Assembly (NCBI GenBank): GCA_019914945.1
Contig: CM034101.1
Span: 18,053,188 to 18,117,187, forward strand
Direction: 5' to 3'
DNA length: 64,000 nucleotides
DNA from: Typha latifolia
Taxonomy: Eukaryota > Streptophyta > Magnoliopsida > Poales > Typhaceae
Shown: piece after piece, positions 46,375 through 59,475 of the stretch
Numbering within the stretch: the stretch's first letter is position 1
Layout: each line of letters begins with the position of its first letter
Position numbers and translations under genes: made by a program
The notes under the pieces: model-generated
Database searches by the model: none
What the model was told of the DNA's origin: nothing
The model's input: only the letters and a program-made list of their open reading frames with translations

Positions 46375-48764
46375 TCATTCACCTGCACTTCGATTTTCAG
46401 CTGCATTGCATTCTTCCAGCAGAGTTACGATATTATGCTCAGGGGCACTAATGGATGGCAATATGACTCGTCTAGGTAAGGGAGGCCGAGACTTTGTTCC
46501 ACTGGCGTCAGATCCTTCCTTCACTACAGGCAAGTCTGTTCGAACCCTTGCACCTACTGAAGACATCCTTTCCTTCCATATCCTCCCATCCTGGCATTAT
46601 TCATCAATAAATCCAAATTCAATGTAAAGATATGATCCTTAATTGATGCAAAGTATTGTAGATGCGTTCGCATTTTCTTTGATCAGTGAATTCCCGAGTC
46701 AAGAGATGTGTTTGGAAGAGTCAACTTTTGCAAGTTCTCATACTAGGTGATTTCCATTTTCTCCTCTTATATCTATCATTTTTTGAAATGTTCCACACTA
46801 CAGAAAGAATCACATATCATCAGAATTGATGGATTTTTCAGAAGTTGGGCCATCTGAAGGCTATGTGAGAGTACTAGCAAAAAGGAAAGAAGATATAGTG
46901 ATCTTTTACCTTTTTAGTTGTGAGAACTAGCGGAAAAACCAATGAAGTGGATTAGAAGAAACTAGCATCCAATTTTCAAGAGATTAAGATGATTTTACCA
47001 AGAATGAAGATGCAGTGATTCTTTCGATAAGAAGTAGAATAAAGATTAAAAACTTATTGCACTGAAAAATTCAGATTCTGTACTAGTAGAAAAAGAAAAG
47101 GATGTACATGCTACCATCATATGCAGAAACTCGGAAAAAAATAGGAGTTAACTGTAACAATTTGCAATTTCTGACAACATGAAATGTAAAACAACATAAT
47201 TTCTTTTCTTTTCTTTTTTTGTTAAAGAATGTTTCAGAAACTAAAGTTAAAACAGATCTTGGCAAGTGCGAAATCTAGTGAAATGAAAGTTTTTTCATGT
47301 TCAAATAGTTGACACTACCACAAGCCTGATGAAGTAAGTTGATAAGTAGATGTCTAATCTATATCCATAGAGTGTAAGAATAAAAGAGACAACAACTAGA
47401 ATTATGAACCTAAAGCAATCCTATCATACAATTTCGACAACTAACAAGCAGAGAAACCAGTGTTGAAATTGAGTCAACTATCTCATGCCTATGTGAGTGA
47501 GAAATTGTAAAATGAAAATAAAGGCGTAACTATATTAGAAAGAAAATCTTGTCAACTTACATTCAATATAGAAGGTTCTGGTAATGGACATTTAACCGGT
47601 TGATCACGGTTTAGAGGTTCAACAGGGTGCTCAACTGGCTTAAACTCAACTGCCACGTCAATTCCATGAGCAGCCGCATCAGTAACAACAGGATTCGATC
47701 CTCCAACCTCTGCACTGGGTGGTGCCAATGTTACCCCTATCTCCTGCAAAAATTAAGTTCATATAAATGTCGAATGAGCATTAGCTTGCATCCACTGATG
47801 CAAATGCAGAAAAGCCATAACAGAAGGTGAAAGAAGCTGCTTTTCCCTTGACACAATGCAGACATAAATCTTTCACTCAATGTTGTTCGCATTTAAAAGC
47901 AGTCATGGTCGGGAAAGATCAAATCAGGCATGTCACTTTCAAAGAAGCTTAAGCTCAAAGATAACTTGATTAATCATCAGATGGAATTCACAGTACAAGA
48001 ACTCATGAAAACAACAAAACTTTTAGCCCCACTTGATATACAAGATGCGCTTTTAGTTGATTGAGGTGAGCTACTAGCTAATCGACATCCGAGAATAGAG
48101 CTTTTAACCAGATAAAGAACAAAGAACACGAATATTTTGCAATGTTGAGATGAAAGCAAGATATAGGAAATCCAAAGCATCAAAGGATACCACAAAGGGC
48201 AAAAGAGTAAAGCAGGAATAGAACAACTAGACAAGATTGGCGAACCACTTAGAACAACCCAATAAACTTAAACTAATTTCCAATGTCTAAGGAATTACCA
48301 GATAGATCAAAATCAGTAGATTATGGGCAAGCACTAATAAAGAGCAGGAAGCAGATCTCAGATGAAAACAAAATCAAGTATTTAACCCAAAAATTAAAAC
48401 ACAGGTAACTACAAAGGAAGAAACTTGACTGAAATCTTCGAGAAATAAGCAGACTTCACCCATCAGGAAAAGATATAAATTTCCAGCCAGAAATTCTCAA
48501 AAAACAGCAACTAGCCAAATTGGAATTTAGCCCAGATACAAAAACTAACAATTCGAGACGAAAAGACCAACCATCACAAAATCTCGAGCAAAAAGACAAC
48601 CCAACATCAAGAATTACAACATGAAGAAAATCTTTCCTAAAGAAATCACAAAACAATCCAAAAAGTTGGGTTCTTATTGGGAGGTCCGAAGGGCTTACAG
48701 CTGCGCTCTGAGTTCTCCGGTGACCGGTCCATCCGCCGGAGAACCGGGAGAAGATTCCCACCAT
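46375..48764 (-). CDS. Conserved plant protein of unknown function
   Basis: Function is unknown to me, though the sequence looks like a conserved land-plant family. Minus-strand exons are 48764-48699, 47743-47561 and 46590-46375, giving 154 aa, all phase 0. The N-terminus MVGIFSRFSGGWTGHRRTQS is basic and short. The middle holds HGIDVAVEFKPVEHPVEPL and DQPVKCPLPEPSILNDGR; the C-terminal part has SRPPLPRRVILPSISAPEH and LLEECN. Many Pro, Pro-Leu and basic residues and no membrane segment suggest a soluble, partly disordered adaptor. Upstream, the leader carries a 15-codon uORF (48861-48817). The ATG at 48764 is chosen because its exon ends in a clean donor (GCAGCT then GTAAGC) in phase with the next exon. 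From memory, similar proteins occur as uncharacterised entries in other plants. Confidence 0.8.
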
Positions 48765-48816
48765 ATCTTCCTTCTTTCTCGATCTTCCCTGTCTCTGTCT
48801 CTTTCTTTCTCTCTCT

Positions 48817-48861
48817 CTACCTCGCGCCTTTAGTTGATGAAGGTGAAGGAGAAGCCGCCAT
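48817..48861 (-). CDS. Upstream ORF (14 aa) in the leader of the unknown gene
   Basis: This begins in good context (CACCATGGCG) and encodes MAASPSPSSTKGAR, stopping 52 nt before the main start codon at 48764. It would be translated if the leader includes it, and may damp main-ORF translation. It is also possible that the transcript starts downstream of it. Confidence 0.5.
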   Translation of the reverse strand: MAASPSPSSTKGAR

Positions 48862-50293
48862 GGTGGGAATAAGCGGTGACCCGAATCGACTTCGTAACCT
48901 CAGCGAACGATGAGCGAGAGATCTGCTCACCGCCTCATAGTAATAATCTGTATTTCTGTGTGGAGGTGAGCGTAAGGCAGAAGACATTGGGAAAAGGATA
49001 TATACTATATAGGACATTAGGACGTGGTTAGTTTACTCTATTCGAGCTTTCTGTGTGATTCTTCCGCACGGTAGAAGAACCGTTGAAAAATGATACAATG
49101 ATGGACTAATTAGTGCGGGCTCCACGTTATTTCAATGGTGCCACGTGCCATTTTTTTTTATATTTTTTTAAGTACAGGATTGAATTACTTTACCTTTTTT
49201 TTCTTTTTCTTTTTTAACTACCAATTCCATATACATTCCATTCAAATTTTACAATCTTAATACAGAAAAAGTAAAGAACATGTAAATATAACTGGCTGTA
49301 GTTTTATCACAATGTTCTTTTACGGATCTTAAAACAGTGTTGCAATTTTAGCCCTTATAGAAAATTAAATGTTTATATCTCGTCTCGATAGAGAGGACTT
49401 GATTATGATAGTGTTGACATTAGCCAAGGCGATTGAGAAGGCGAGAGCGAGCCCACAGAGAATGATTAAGAGAGAAAAGGAGAAAAAAGAGGAAGTCAAA
49501 AGAAAATGAAAAAGAAGAAGAGGAAGATAACAAAGAACAACAAAGAGAAAGGAGGAGCCTTAATTACCTTATCTCATTGCTTTTGAACAAGGGGGGTATT
49601 TTGAGTGGGAAGAGTTGGAACATTAAGATAATTAAGAGTTACATTAGTCATAATTAAGTTGTTATTAACATTTGCCAAATGGGCCCAGCTAATTAAGGGA
49701 CATGACGTCCACCTAATGGACGGTGGATGGTAGTATCAGTCGGTGCATATTTTAGGAAGATAGTTTGTCTTTTACGTGACCCCGAGTTGTGCAAAAGGTA
49801 GTAGATTTCTTTCCCTTTCTTTTTACGTGCAATATTAAAACAGTAGATACGAATTAGCTAAACTAAGATCACCATCTTGTCATCTCTTACGCTCCTAATC
49901 TTACTAGTATATATAGAGAGATTAATATGATAAGATCCATATCCGAGAAATCTTGTCGGATCGTATCGGGTTTGCGGATCAGCAAATTATATGGACGAAC
50001 CCGATAATTTGAAAACGAAGTAAAAGGGACACTGACGAATCTGCCCTTCCTCAAAGTCCTTCGGAAAAAATATTTGGGTGGCATTTAAGGTAAATTACGA
50101 GAATCTGAAGGACAAGTAAAAGTGTTGGAAGAGGAGAAGCTACGCGTGTTAAGCAAGCGACCGCCTTCCGCATCGAGTCCTTAGAAAGTAAAGAATAAAT
50201 AAGAAAAAAAAAAGAAACCGCAAGTCCACTTCACTCCACTGCCCACTCGTGAACCCACTTTCCGGAAATCTACCAGAAGAAGCGAGAAGAAAG
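48862..50293. other. Divergent promoter region, unknown gene / SCAMP
   Basis: This is an AT-rich intergenic stretch between divergent genes. A purine-rich segment (about 49440-49560) and scattered short frames are the only notable content. No gene was recognised. Confidence 0.6.
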
Positions 50294-53200
50294 ATGCAGC
50301 ACCGCGGCGATCCAAACCCCTTCGACGAAGAAGATGAAGTCAATCCCTTCTCGGTAATCCTCATCGATCTTCATATCCCTCTGTTTCTTTCTTCAAACCC
50401 TTCTCTGCCCTAGTTGTCGATTCTTTCTAGACGTTTCTTTTAATCGTTCTTGATTTAGCGAAGCTATGGTAATTCTGCTGCCGAATCGGCCAATGTTAGT
50501 GCGCTAGTTCTTGATCTTGGTAGTGGAATCGGGGGAATCGATGTAGAATGGAGAAACCCTAGTTATTGATGTATTGCGGCTTAGATCTGGAAGAAATAAG
50601 AATGCTGAGATGTTTGGTATTTTGGTCAGAATTTTTATTCTTTTGAGTGGTTTAATTCTTGTATAGAATGGCGCCGGTGCTGGCTCCAAGTCGCAGTTTC
50701 CTTTTCGGCCATCTGAGCCTGTGGGTTTCGGCAATAAGCACGATGCCACTGTTGACATACCGCTCGATACGGCTAATGTAGGTATTCCGTGAGCAATTGA
50801 TACATGCATCATTCCTGGTTTGATGGATTCGTTTCATTGGATTGTGTTTTGGCATTTGCAGGATTCAAAGAAAAAGGCAAGGGAACTTGCTTCATGGGAA
50901 GCAGATCTGAAAAGGAGAGAGATGGTTAGTCTTCAGAACTGCATAAAAAAAAAAATCTTTCATCACTTTTCTTGCTGCGCGGTGTCATGATAATGGAAAC
51001 AGCAAAATTATCTTTGATTGTATTTGCTCCAACTGCTTGTCTTAAGGATATACACATATATGGTTCGATTTCTATTCCTTTTGTTATTTTAATTATTTAC
51101 ACATTAGTTCTTTGCTACCGAAGGAAATTAAAAGGAGGGAGGAAGCTCTAAAGAGTGGTATGTAGCAGTATTCAATGCATTGAACTAATTCCCAACAAGT
51201 CTGTTTATCTAATATGTAGCTCAATATTTACTTTGTTAATTCAGCTGGTGTCTCCATGGAGGACAAGAACTGGCCCCCACTTTTTCCAATCATTCATCAT
51301 GATATTGCTGAGGAGATACCAATCCATGCTCAAAGGTTGCAATATCTAGCATTTGCAAGTTGGCTAGGTATGTAGTTGACTTACTTTGTGAGCCTTACTT
51401 GTAGTATACTGTTGAATGACGAGTTACAATATTTTTTATCCATGTCTTCATGATTCTAGGCTACACTATGTTTATAGTTTACTTGGTCTTCTTGCTTTAA
51501 ATTTGTCCAATAGTAAATATACATTGCCATTTTTGTAGAGCTGCATCCCATGACAATCATCCCATGGCAATCATGTGCCTAGTTGTACTGATATGTACAT
51601 GAACATGTAAGTCTAATAAGAAGGCAGCAAATTATCTTATACACTAGTCATTGTTTTTCAAATTACCATGAAAGTAACTCAGTCAGTACTACTTCATTAT
51701 TTGTAACATCTGGTGCAATATTTGGTCTGTGTAAAGCCCAGAGGGTTCAAGTTTTTAAACAATCAGTAATTTTGCGTCTTGATTCTATCATGATATGTAG
51801 CTTTAGATTATATATGCTTTATAGACGAGATGAATCCCAAGATTAGATGTTTTTTTCAATCCTCCATCTACACTTGCTGAGTGCGTTTGATTCTATGATT
51901 AAATAAGAGATTATAAGTCATCCTTAGGCTTATTTCAAGGGATAACATATTCCATTGGATTACTAGTCTCATATTGCAATTTTAATCTACTGTTTGGTTT
52001 ATACTTATGGGATAAGTAAACAAAATTACATTATTATCCTCAATAAAGAAAAATAGTAACGTCAATTACTATTTTAAGCTATTATTTATTATCTCAAACT
52101 TAAATTATATCATTAAATTATATTATATTAATTATAAAAACTAATCACGTTGAATTCAGAATAATCAGAATTAAAATCAAAAGTAATATAAGATAATAGA
52201 ATTAGTTATATAAAAATGTTTAATAATAAAAAGATAATTTTTTAATATAGCAATACTTTAAAGAAATATAAAATATAAAATACTAATAAATAAAATTTGA
52301 GTAATTAAGATTGTTAGTTTTGTTATTTAGATATCTAAATTTATTATTTCTTATATAAGGGCAATATAGTAATAATATTGTTATTACTCCACGTGGTATA
52401 TATCATCCCACCCCCTAGGAGGGATGCTAAATACCCGTTTTGGGAGATACGGCATTCAGTTTGGACTTCTAATCCCATATATTAATTTCATATCAAATAT
52501 GAGATTATGTGAGACCTACAGGATAACTAATCCAATTCCATATTAATTTTACCAGCTTGATCCAATTTTTTTTAAAAATGGCGGAAACCCTCTAAGAATT
52601 TCAGTAAGAACCAAACATTTTTTTAGAAGAATATCTTTTGATATGAATTTATATGTCTTATCTCAAGTTTTTTTAATATCCTACTGAATACTAAAAACTG
52701 TAGTATAACTTCTTTTAGTTGGATAATTTATAACACTTATTCTGCAATGATTGGCAGGAATTGTCCTCTGTCTATCATGGAATCTCCTTGCTGTTATGGT
52801 CTGCTGGATTAAAGGGGGAGGTAAGCTTAACATCTGCTTTTTTCCATTTTTGTTTCGAGTTGCTTATGTCCATGCTTGCTTGCATTTATGTGGTGATTAG
52901 GCACATGAAAATTCATCTTTACTTTTTCATAATTAACAAAAATATAAAACCTTCAGTTTGCCTTACCCAAAGTACACTGATCCGTTTAGCATTATTCAGA
53001 ACATCATGTGATGATAACTTGGTTAAGTTGGTTTTTTTTTCTCTCTTTTTTCCTGCAGGTGTCAAAATTTTCTTTCTTGCAACTATATATGCTTTACTTG
53101 GAGTTCCTCTTTCATATGTCCTGTGGTACAGGCCGCTGTATCGTGCAATGAGGTCTGTTGTCAATGTTTAATAATGTAGGCTGCTACTGCTTTCCACATT

Positions 53201-55676
53201 TAGTTGTATGTTGTCCTACCTAGGCTTGTCTGATGTAGTTACTGCCTTAATGGTACTAATTGGTATTAAATACTTCATTCTGTTGATAGCTGACAGGTAA
53301 AAATGAAACACCACTTTGTGATCGAATCACCTGGAATTGACTTGATTCCTCCTCTTTTATTTATTCTTTTCTCTCCTTTTTTTTTGTTAAACAGGACTGA
53401 TAGCGCTGTTAAGTTTAGCTGGTTTTTTCTTTTGTACCTGGTAATTTCTTGATTGACATTGTGCTGATAATTTTTTTTTTCTGAGTATTAATTCTGTATA
53501 GGGTATCTCAACTTAACCTGCTGATATTCTATTTCTTATTGCTGCAGCTCCACATTGGGTTTTGTATCTTTGCTGCCATTGCCCCTCCTATTGTTTTTCA
53601 TGGAAAATCATTAACGTAAGTGATCATCTTATTTTACTAATTCTTATGTTGAAGTAGCTATTGTTGGTTTGGAGTTGACATCTTGGAGTTTGTTTGTATT
53701 TCGTCTTTGTGTAGTCTGGTTTTGAGTTCCTTCAGATTTGATAGAAGTTAGTGGAAACTGATATCTTCAGATTTAATTTGAGCATATTCTACACCTGGAA
53801 CTGCTTTTCTTATCTTAAACTTGGCCACCATCACCTAGTTGTTGAAGGTTTTCTTATTGGCTTTCTTGTCACCCTTTCAACTCTCTGAAGAAAAACTTAC
53901 CCAATTCTTACTAGCATTTGACTTAAAGTACTCAATGCATGTGCTTATTTTTCTCTTATGGACAAATCTAGGGGAGTTGAAGTTTCCATATATCTTCAGT
54001 ACTGATGCAAGGTTTTATTCTGCTTTCAGGGGCATCCTAGCTGCAATTGATACCTTCTCCGATCATCTGATAGTGGGGGTAAGTCTAATTGCTATTTTTT
54101 CATGAAGAAAACTTTGATCAACTAATGGTATTGAACATTAGGCAATTACTTTCTTCCTGCTATTCCTAAACATTGTGTCTCTATAGCACAGTATGGGATT
54201 GTATGTTACAGACAAGGTTCATGATTACTGTCTCTTTGTTATGGTTCACTAAGATATTCTCTTTGCTTCCACAAGACCCTTCTATGAAGGGAAATAAGAA
54301 TATTTTGTACACCGCTACGCCGCAAAATTATAGGATGTATATTTCATACTCATTGCTGGTGACCATGTAAAGAAACATGGTATTTCCATCCTGCATTTGT
54401 GACTGAGTTTGCCAGTGAGTATGGTTATGAATGAGGATGTGGGTTTTGTACTGCACTTATAAGCGCATCATTTGTTATGTTACAGCATATAAGCTTATGA
54501 GATATTTGTACTGATGATGTATACCTAATCATGTAAATATATTTTATTCATATATGTACCTTTTCATTCTTTATGAGCTTATGAGATAGTTCATAGATAA
54601 AACTTTCTGCATCTATTTCTCTTATATCAGAGTTCACTTTATTTTTTTGCACAAGTCTTTAACAAATGAATCTTGGTGCAATTGCAGATCTTTTACTTGG
54701 TCGGCTTTGGTTTATTTTGCTTGGAATCACTTTTGAGCCTGTGGGTACTTCAGGTTTGTGCTAGAATCCTATCACTCCTTGATGTATGAAAAAATTTTCA
54801 TATCTAACATACATTGACATGCTCAAAAAAGAAATGCAGAAATACGTAATTCTTATCTGATATTGCACACATATAAACAATTGATACCTTGAGTGCTCAG
54901 CGAGACTGGTTCACCATGCCAAGTAGTGATTATGAAGTAGTGTGGGAAGTCAAGAAGAGCAGCATGTTGTCATGGCATATGCTGTGCCCAATGCCCCCTC
55001 TGCTGTCACGTACTGGCATGGGCGCTTGATCCAGAGATTTTCTTTTTGTAGTTTTTGCCAGTCAAATTTGGTTAGGGAAGAAGAATGTTTGATCTCATTC
55101 TCTCCTAAGTATAGCCCTTGTCAGCACATGAAATATGTCAATGATTTTGTGAATATCCCTAAAATTCATGTCTTGTGAGCATCTCAATGCAATTAATGAT
55201 ATTGGTTATGAACTTGTATACCGTTAGCAACCATGTATGAGCATCATCTGTCTTGTTCAAGCATAGCTCCTAGTTCCAAATTTCAGAAATAAGGAAAGTG
55301 GTGCAAGAAAATTGAGCAACTCAAGAAATGCATTGGAAATAGATGCTAAGTGCATGCGAAATCATTCTCTGTCATTAGGAAAATATCCCCAAGTTTTGTT
55401 GATTTTATTGTGACCATCACTCATTCACTTGTGAGCACCAGTATGCTGAAACAGCATACTTTGAAGGATAATTGACCTTGTTCCCTTAACATTAAACAGA
55501 AGTCAGTTTCATTGTTTTCTGCTAACATCATTTACTTCCACAAATTCTTTCTTTTGTATGCAAATATTGCAGATTGTCTATAGGAGCTTATCATGCATAT
55601 ATTGAAGTCAATGCTGATCATCATTCTATTTCTGTGTATGCAGAAAGTTTATATGTATTTTAGAGGGCACAAATGA
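50294..55676 (+). CDS. SCAMP: Secretory carrier-associated membrane protein
   Basis: SCAMPs are four-pass proteins of the plasma membrane, trans-Golgi network and cell plate that act in endo- and exocytosis. Exons are 50294-50353, 50667-50777, 50862-50924, 51124-51157, 51245-51367, 52758-52820, 53059-53152, 53395-53440, 53548-53615, 54030-54078, 54688-54753 and 55644-55676, giving 269 aa with all twelve exons in phase. Two N-terminal NPF motifs (residues 8-10 and 17-19) are the endocytic EH-binding signals. A coiled coil ([18 protein letters not shown]) follows. Membrane segments include [50 protein letters not shown] and [16 protein letters not shown], with the [13 protein letters not shown] loop between. 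The tail stops early (VYMYFRGHK), lacking the extra 15-20 residues of many plant SCAMPs. Intron 5 (1.4 kb) hosts a foldback element. Confidence 0.93.
51881..52619. mobile_element. Foldback/MITE-like element in SCAMP intron 5
   Basis: The left end GTGCGTTTGATTCTATGATT resembles the reverse complement of the right end (ATGTTTGGTTCTTACTGA). A second inner inverted pair (CATTGGATTACTAGTC near 51954, reverse of GGATAACTAATCCAATTCC near 52522) supports a foldback structure. The interior of about 740 bp is very AT-rich without coding capacity. No target-site duplication could be fixed by eye. Confidence 0.5.
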
Positions 55677-57437
55677 ATCTGCTGCTCGAAGAAAGCTTGG
55701 AAGATCCATGTTAGCATCCTGGTCCTTGAGTTTTGTGGATATACGCTATCATTGCTTGCTGTTTTTCCCAGCTGTTTCCCTTTGTTCGGTTAGAAATTGT
55801 TTGCAAGTTGATAGAATATGGGTTTTAAGAATTCTGGCAGTAAATATAGTATCTGTAATTGATTAATTAAGTTTTCCCTTTTATTTTATTTTTTTGACTC
55901 AAACTTTGTTTACCATGCTGACTGGACTGAACTGAACTTGTTGGGAACCCTGTTTTCTGTTTTATTCCGTTTTTGAACAGTAATAGATGCTTTTTTTATT
56001 AAATTTTTTTTTTAATCTAGAAATCTGGTCAAACCAATGAGTAAAGTGGGAATATACTGTTGTGGTGCGGTTGAAGAAAGTAACATTGTATGATTGGTTT
56101 TACTTGGATAAGTCGAGGCTTGCTTGGTACCTCTTGCTTATTTCTATTATCTATATTAATTATGTGATGTGCCATTTGGACTTTCCGTAATTGAGTTATA
56201 GTTGTGCTTAAAACTTCAAATTTTTTTGGCGTCACTTCTCATATGAGCTGCATCATTAGCCTCGTATAGTGCTAGGAGTGCGATATATAGGAAGTTGAGA
56301 CGGTAAAATTTTAGAAACGACCCTGTGGACTCAGCAGGCATTGTATCTATCCATGAATTTCCGTAAATTATTTGGCAGGTTGTTGTATTCCCTCTTGGAG
56401 CTTCAGCAGAAATCTGGCTTCGGACAATTTCCATTTCCTAGACATAGATATCACCGAGAGGGGAATAAAATGTGACTAGTTCAACTATCACCGTATGTAC
56501 TGCAATACTCTACAAATGCCATGTCAAGAAGCATCAATTAGGTGCTCACTGACTGAATGATCTGTTGGAGCTGTTGTGGAAGTCAATTAATTAGCTCAAT
56601 CAACTCACAGAAATATATTAGACGAGCCACATGATGCTGTCCCACAGCACTGCTCAATTAGCTAACTACATGATCAAGCAGGTCAGAGGAGAGAAATGCA
56701 AGGTTTCTTTTTTTGGTTTTTGTTAATTTTTTTAGGAGCTTACATTTTCTGAGGTTGCTTATTCCAGTTTCCAAATAAAAATGGTGACTATCAGATTGAA
56801 GAATGGGATTGGGACCCCCCTCTCCAAAAGCATCTCTTGAGGTACGTATCCACCTTCAACCCCCCACCCTTCATTCCCTCATCTCTAATCGGCCATGCTT
56901 TTATTGCCACGTGGCATGACCATATCTAGATCCATGGAATAACCACCAAGCTTTCTCCATGCGTCCCCTGCCCGTCATACCCATCACCTAATCAACAAGG
57001 AAGTCATACATACGACGCTAGGAAAATTATGGAAAAGAACCCCCCCTCCCCCCCCCAAAAAAAATAAAAACTTTAATACTTCGTTTTTCTTTTCTTGACT
57101 CCAGAATGAGATGGTTAATAGAGTCATTAAGCTCATCCAACTTATCCTTAGTTCTTGGACCTCAATAATCTCCCCAACTTTGTGTGCACCCAGTGGCATT
57201 ATCAAACAAAATGCATCTAAAATAACCACATATACCGAGACAATTAAAACATTTTTCTTTCGAAGAAAAGAAAAAAGAGAAACAAAACAAGCTTTCAGTT
57301 ACTCCCCCTTGATCTCATCAAAAAGAAGAGGACACAAACACCATCCCTCTATCTTCTTTCTTTCTTTCCTTCCTTCCTTCACTATCAGAAGGCTTGAAGG
57401 GAAAGAAGAAGAAGCCACTTCTGAACCCCCATCCAAG
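55677..57437. other. SCAMP 3' flank and PRK promoter
   Basis: No gene was recognised. The PRK open frame continues upstream of the chosen start without a stop to 57111, but that stretch lacks transit-peptide character and is taken as leader. The G-box at 56906-56915 is noted separately. Confidence 0.6.
56906..56915. promoter_or_regulatory. Palindromic G-box GCCACGTGGC
   Basis: This perfect 10-bp palindrome lies about 520 bp upstream of the PRK start. CACGTG G-boxes bind bZIP and bHLH/PIF factors and are frequent in light-regulated photosynthesis genes. Confidence 0.6.
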
Positions 57438-59475
57438 ATGGCAATTTGCGCAGTCTACAGCACCCCTTCCCTCCACTCACCATGCTCCATCTCCAGCCCG
57501 ACAAAGACCCACTTAGGCTTCCACCAGAGGCAGGTAATCTTCTTCACCAGTGGAAGGATCAGAAGAAGAAGTGGCACCAACAGCTTTGAGGTGTCATGCT
57601 CTGGCGAGGCAAAGACAGTGGTGATTGGGTTAGCAGCAGACTCCGGGTGTGGGAAGAGCACCTTCATGAGGAGGTTGACAAGTGTGTTCGGTGGTGCAGC
57701 AGAGCCACCAAAGGGAGGAAACCCAGATTCCAACACATTGATCAGTGACACCACCACAGTGATATGCTTGGATGACTACCATTCTTTGGATAGAACAGGG
57801 AGGAAGGAGAAGGGGGTGACTGCTTTGGACCCAAGGGCCAACGACTTTGACCTCATGTATGAGCAGGTCAAGGCACTCAAGGAAGGGGTTGCTGTCGAGA
57901 AGCCCATATACAACCATGTCTCTGGACTTCTTGACCCACCTGAGCTCATCAAGCCTCCCAAGATCCTCGTCATTGAAGGACTCCACCCAATGTGAGCTTT
58001 TCTAATCTCATTCTCTAAATAGCCACTTATTATTATTTTTTCCTTTTTCTTTTTCTATCTGAACAGAAGAACCTTTCTTTAATATGATCTCGCCATCTCC
58101 TAATTTGATAATGATCGAGTTCCTTTTTCAAATTAATTAGAGTGATGCTGAACTGAAGAATTAATCATTTCGTTCATGTCGAGAAAACCTTATCAAAGCA
58201 TGTAAGAGTTACATGTAGATCATCATACATACTCATAGATTTATGTCATCCATATTATGAATTCAGGTATGACCAGCGAGTGAGGGATCTGTTGGACTTC
58301 AGCATCTACTTGGACATCAGCAATGAGGTTAAGTTTGCATGGAAGATTCAGGTCAGTCAATTTCTTGGAACCATTGCTGGTTTTATTTGCTTCAATCATC
58401 AAAGTGCTGAAACTCACTCTGTGAAATGGCAGAGAGATATGGCAGAACGTGGACACAGCCTTGAGAGCATCAAGGCTAGCATTGAAGCCCGGAAACCCGA
58501 TTTCGACGCTTATATTGGTACTGTAAATCTCAATCACCATTGTTATTTTTCTTGTGAAAATTTTCATGCAACACCCTAATTTTCTTTTCCTGGCAGATCC
58601 ACAGAAGAAGTATGCTGATGCAGTTATTGAAGTTTTGCCAACTCAATTAATTCCTGATGATAACGAAGGGAAGGTTTTGCGCGTCCGATTAATAATGAAG
58701 GAAGGTGTGAAATATTTCAGTCCAGTTTACTTGTTCGACGAAGGCTCGACGATCAGTTGGATTCCATGTGGGAGGAAGTTAACTTGCTCATACCCCGGCA
58801 TCAAGTTCTTCTATGGTCCAGAAAGTTACTTCTCTAATGAGGTAATTAATTATCTTTGACGCTCATACCTAGTTTTATGGTACTTTTAATGCTGTAATTC
58901 TGTAAGAGAAGTAATATGTCAAACCATGCACTTGGAGTTTATTATGTTCCACACCTTACATTTTCAACCATACTGTTAGAATAGTCTGAAAACCCTGGCG
59001 CTTTTGGTGAATAGAAATGAAATATAGGTTTAAAGGTTCAACGTAGACAAGTTGATAATGCTCGAATAAGCACAAAATGTGGCAGTGCTAGATATAGTTT
59101 TCAAGTTTGAGCCCTTTTTTTGTGTGTGGAAGTTAAGGCCTAATTTTCTATGTGAAGCAAGATCAAACAAACTTATTTGGAGCTGCAGGGAACTTTATCT
59201 GGCTTTTGTCCTTTGATTGTTAGGTCTCAGTTTTGGAGATGGATGGGCAGTTTGACAGATTAGATGAGCTCATATATGTGGAGAGCCATCTGAGCAGCCT
59301 CTCAACAAAGTTTTATGGAGAGGTGACACAGCAGATGTTGAAGCATGCAGACTTCCCTGGGAGCAACAATGGCACTGGTCTTTTCCAGACGATTGTCGGA
59401 TTGAAAATACGAGATCTCTATGAACAACTCATCTCTGAGAAGGCTGCTGCTCCAGCTGAAGCAGCTAAAGTTTGA
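57438..59475 (+). CDS. PRK: Phosphoribulokinase, chloroplastic
   Basis: PRK phosphorylates ribulose-5-phosphate to RuBP in the Calvin cycle in the stroma. Exons are 57438-57991, 58267-58351, 58433-58517, 58597-58841 and 59224-59475, giving 406 aa with matching phases. Residues 1-55 are Ser/Thr/Arg-rich and serve as transit peptide. The P-loop GLAADSGCGKST is at 64-75. Cys71 and Cys110 (in VICLDDYH) correspond exactly to mature Cys16 and Cys55, the thioredoxin-regulated pair. Cys299 and Cys305 correspond to mature Cys244 and Cys250, the second redox pair used in the GAPDH-CP12 complex. LDPRANDFDLMYEQ and VIEGLHPMYDQRVRDLLD are core motifs. The start MAICAVYSTPSLHS is chosen because it begins the transit peptide; an in-frame upstream extension to 57111 is disregarded. 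A G-box lies upstream. Confidence 0.97.

Noticed and set aside
57111..57437. N-terminal extension of PRK
   Set aside because: The frame is open upstream, but the sequence lacks transit-peptide character, while the ATG at 57438 begins a typical one.
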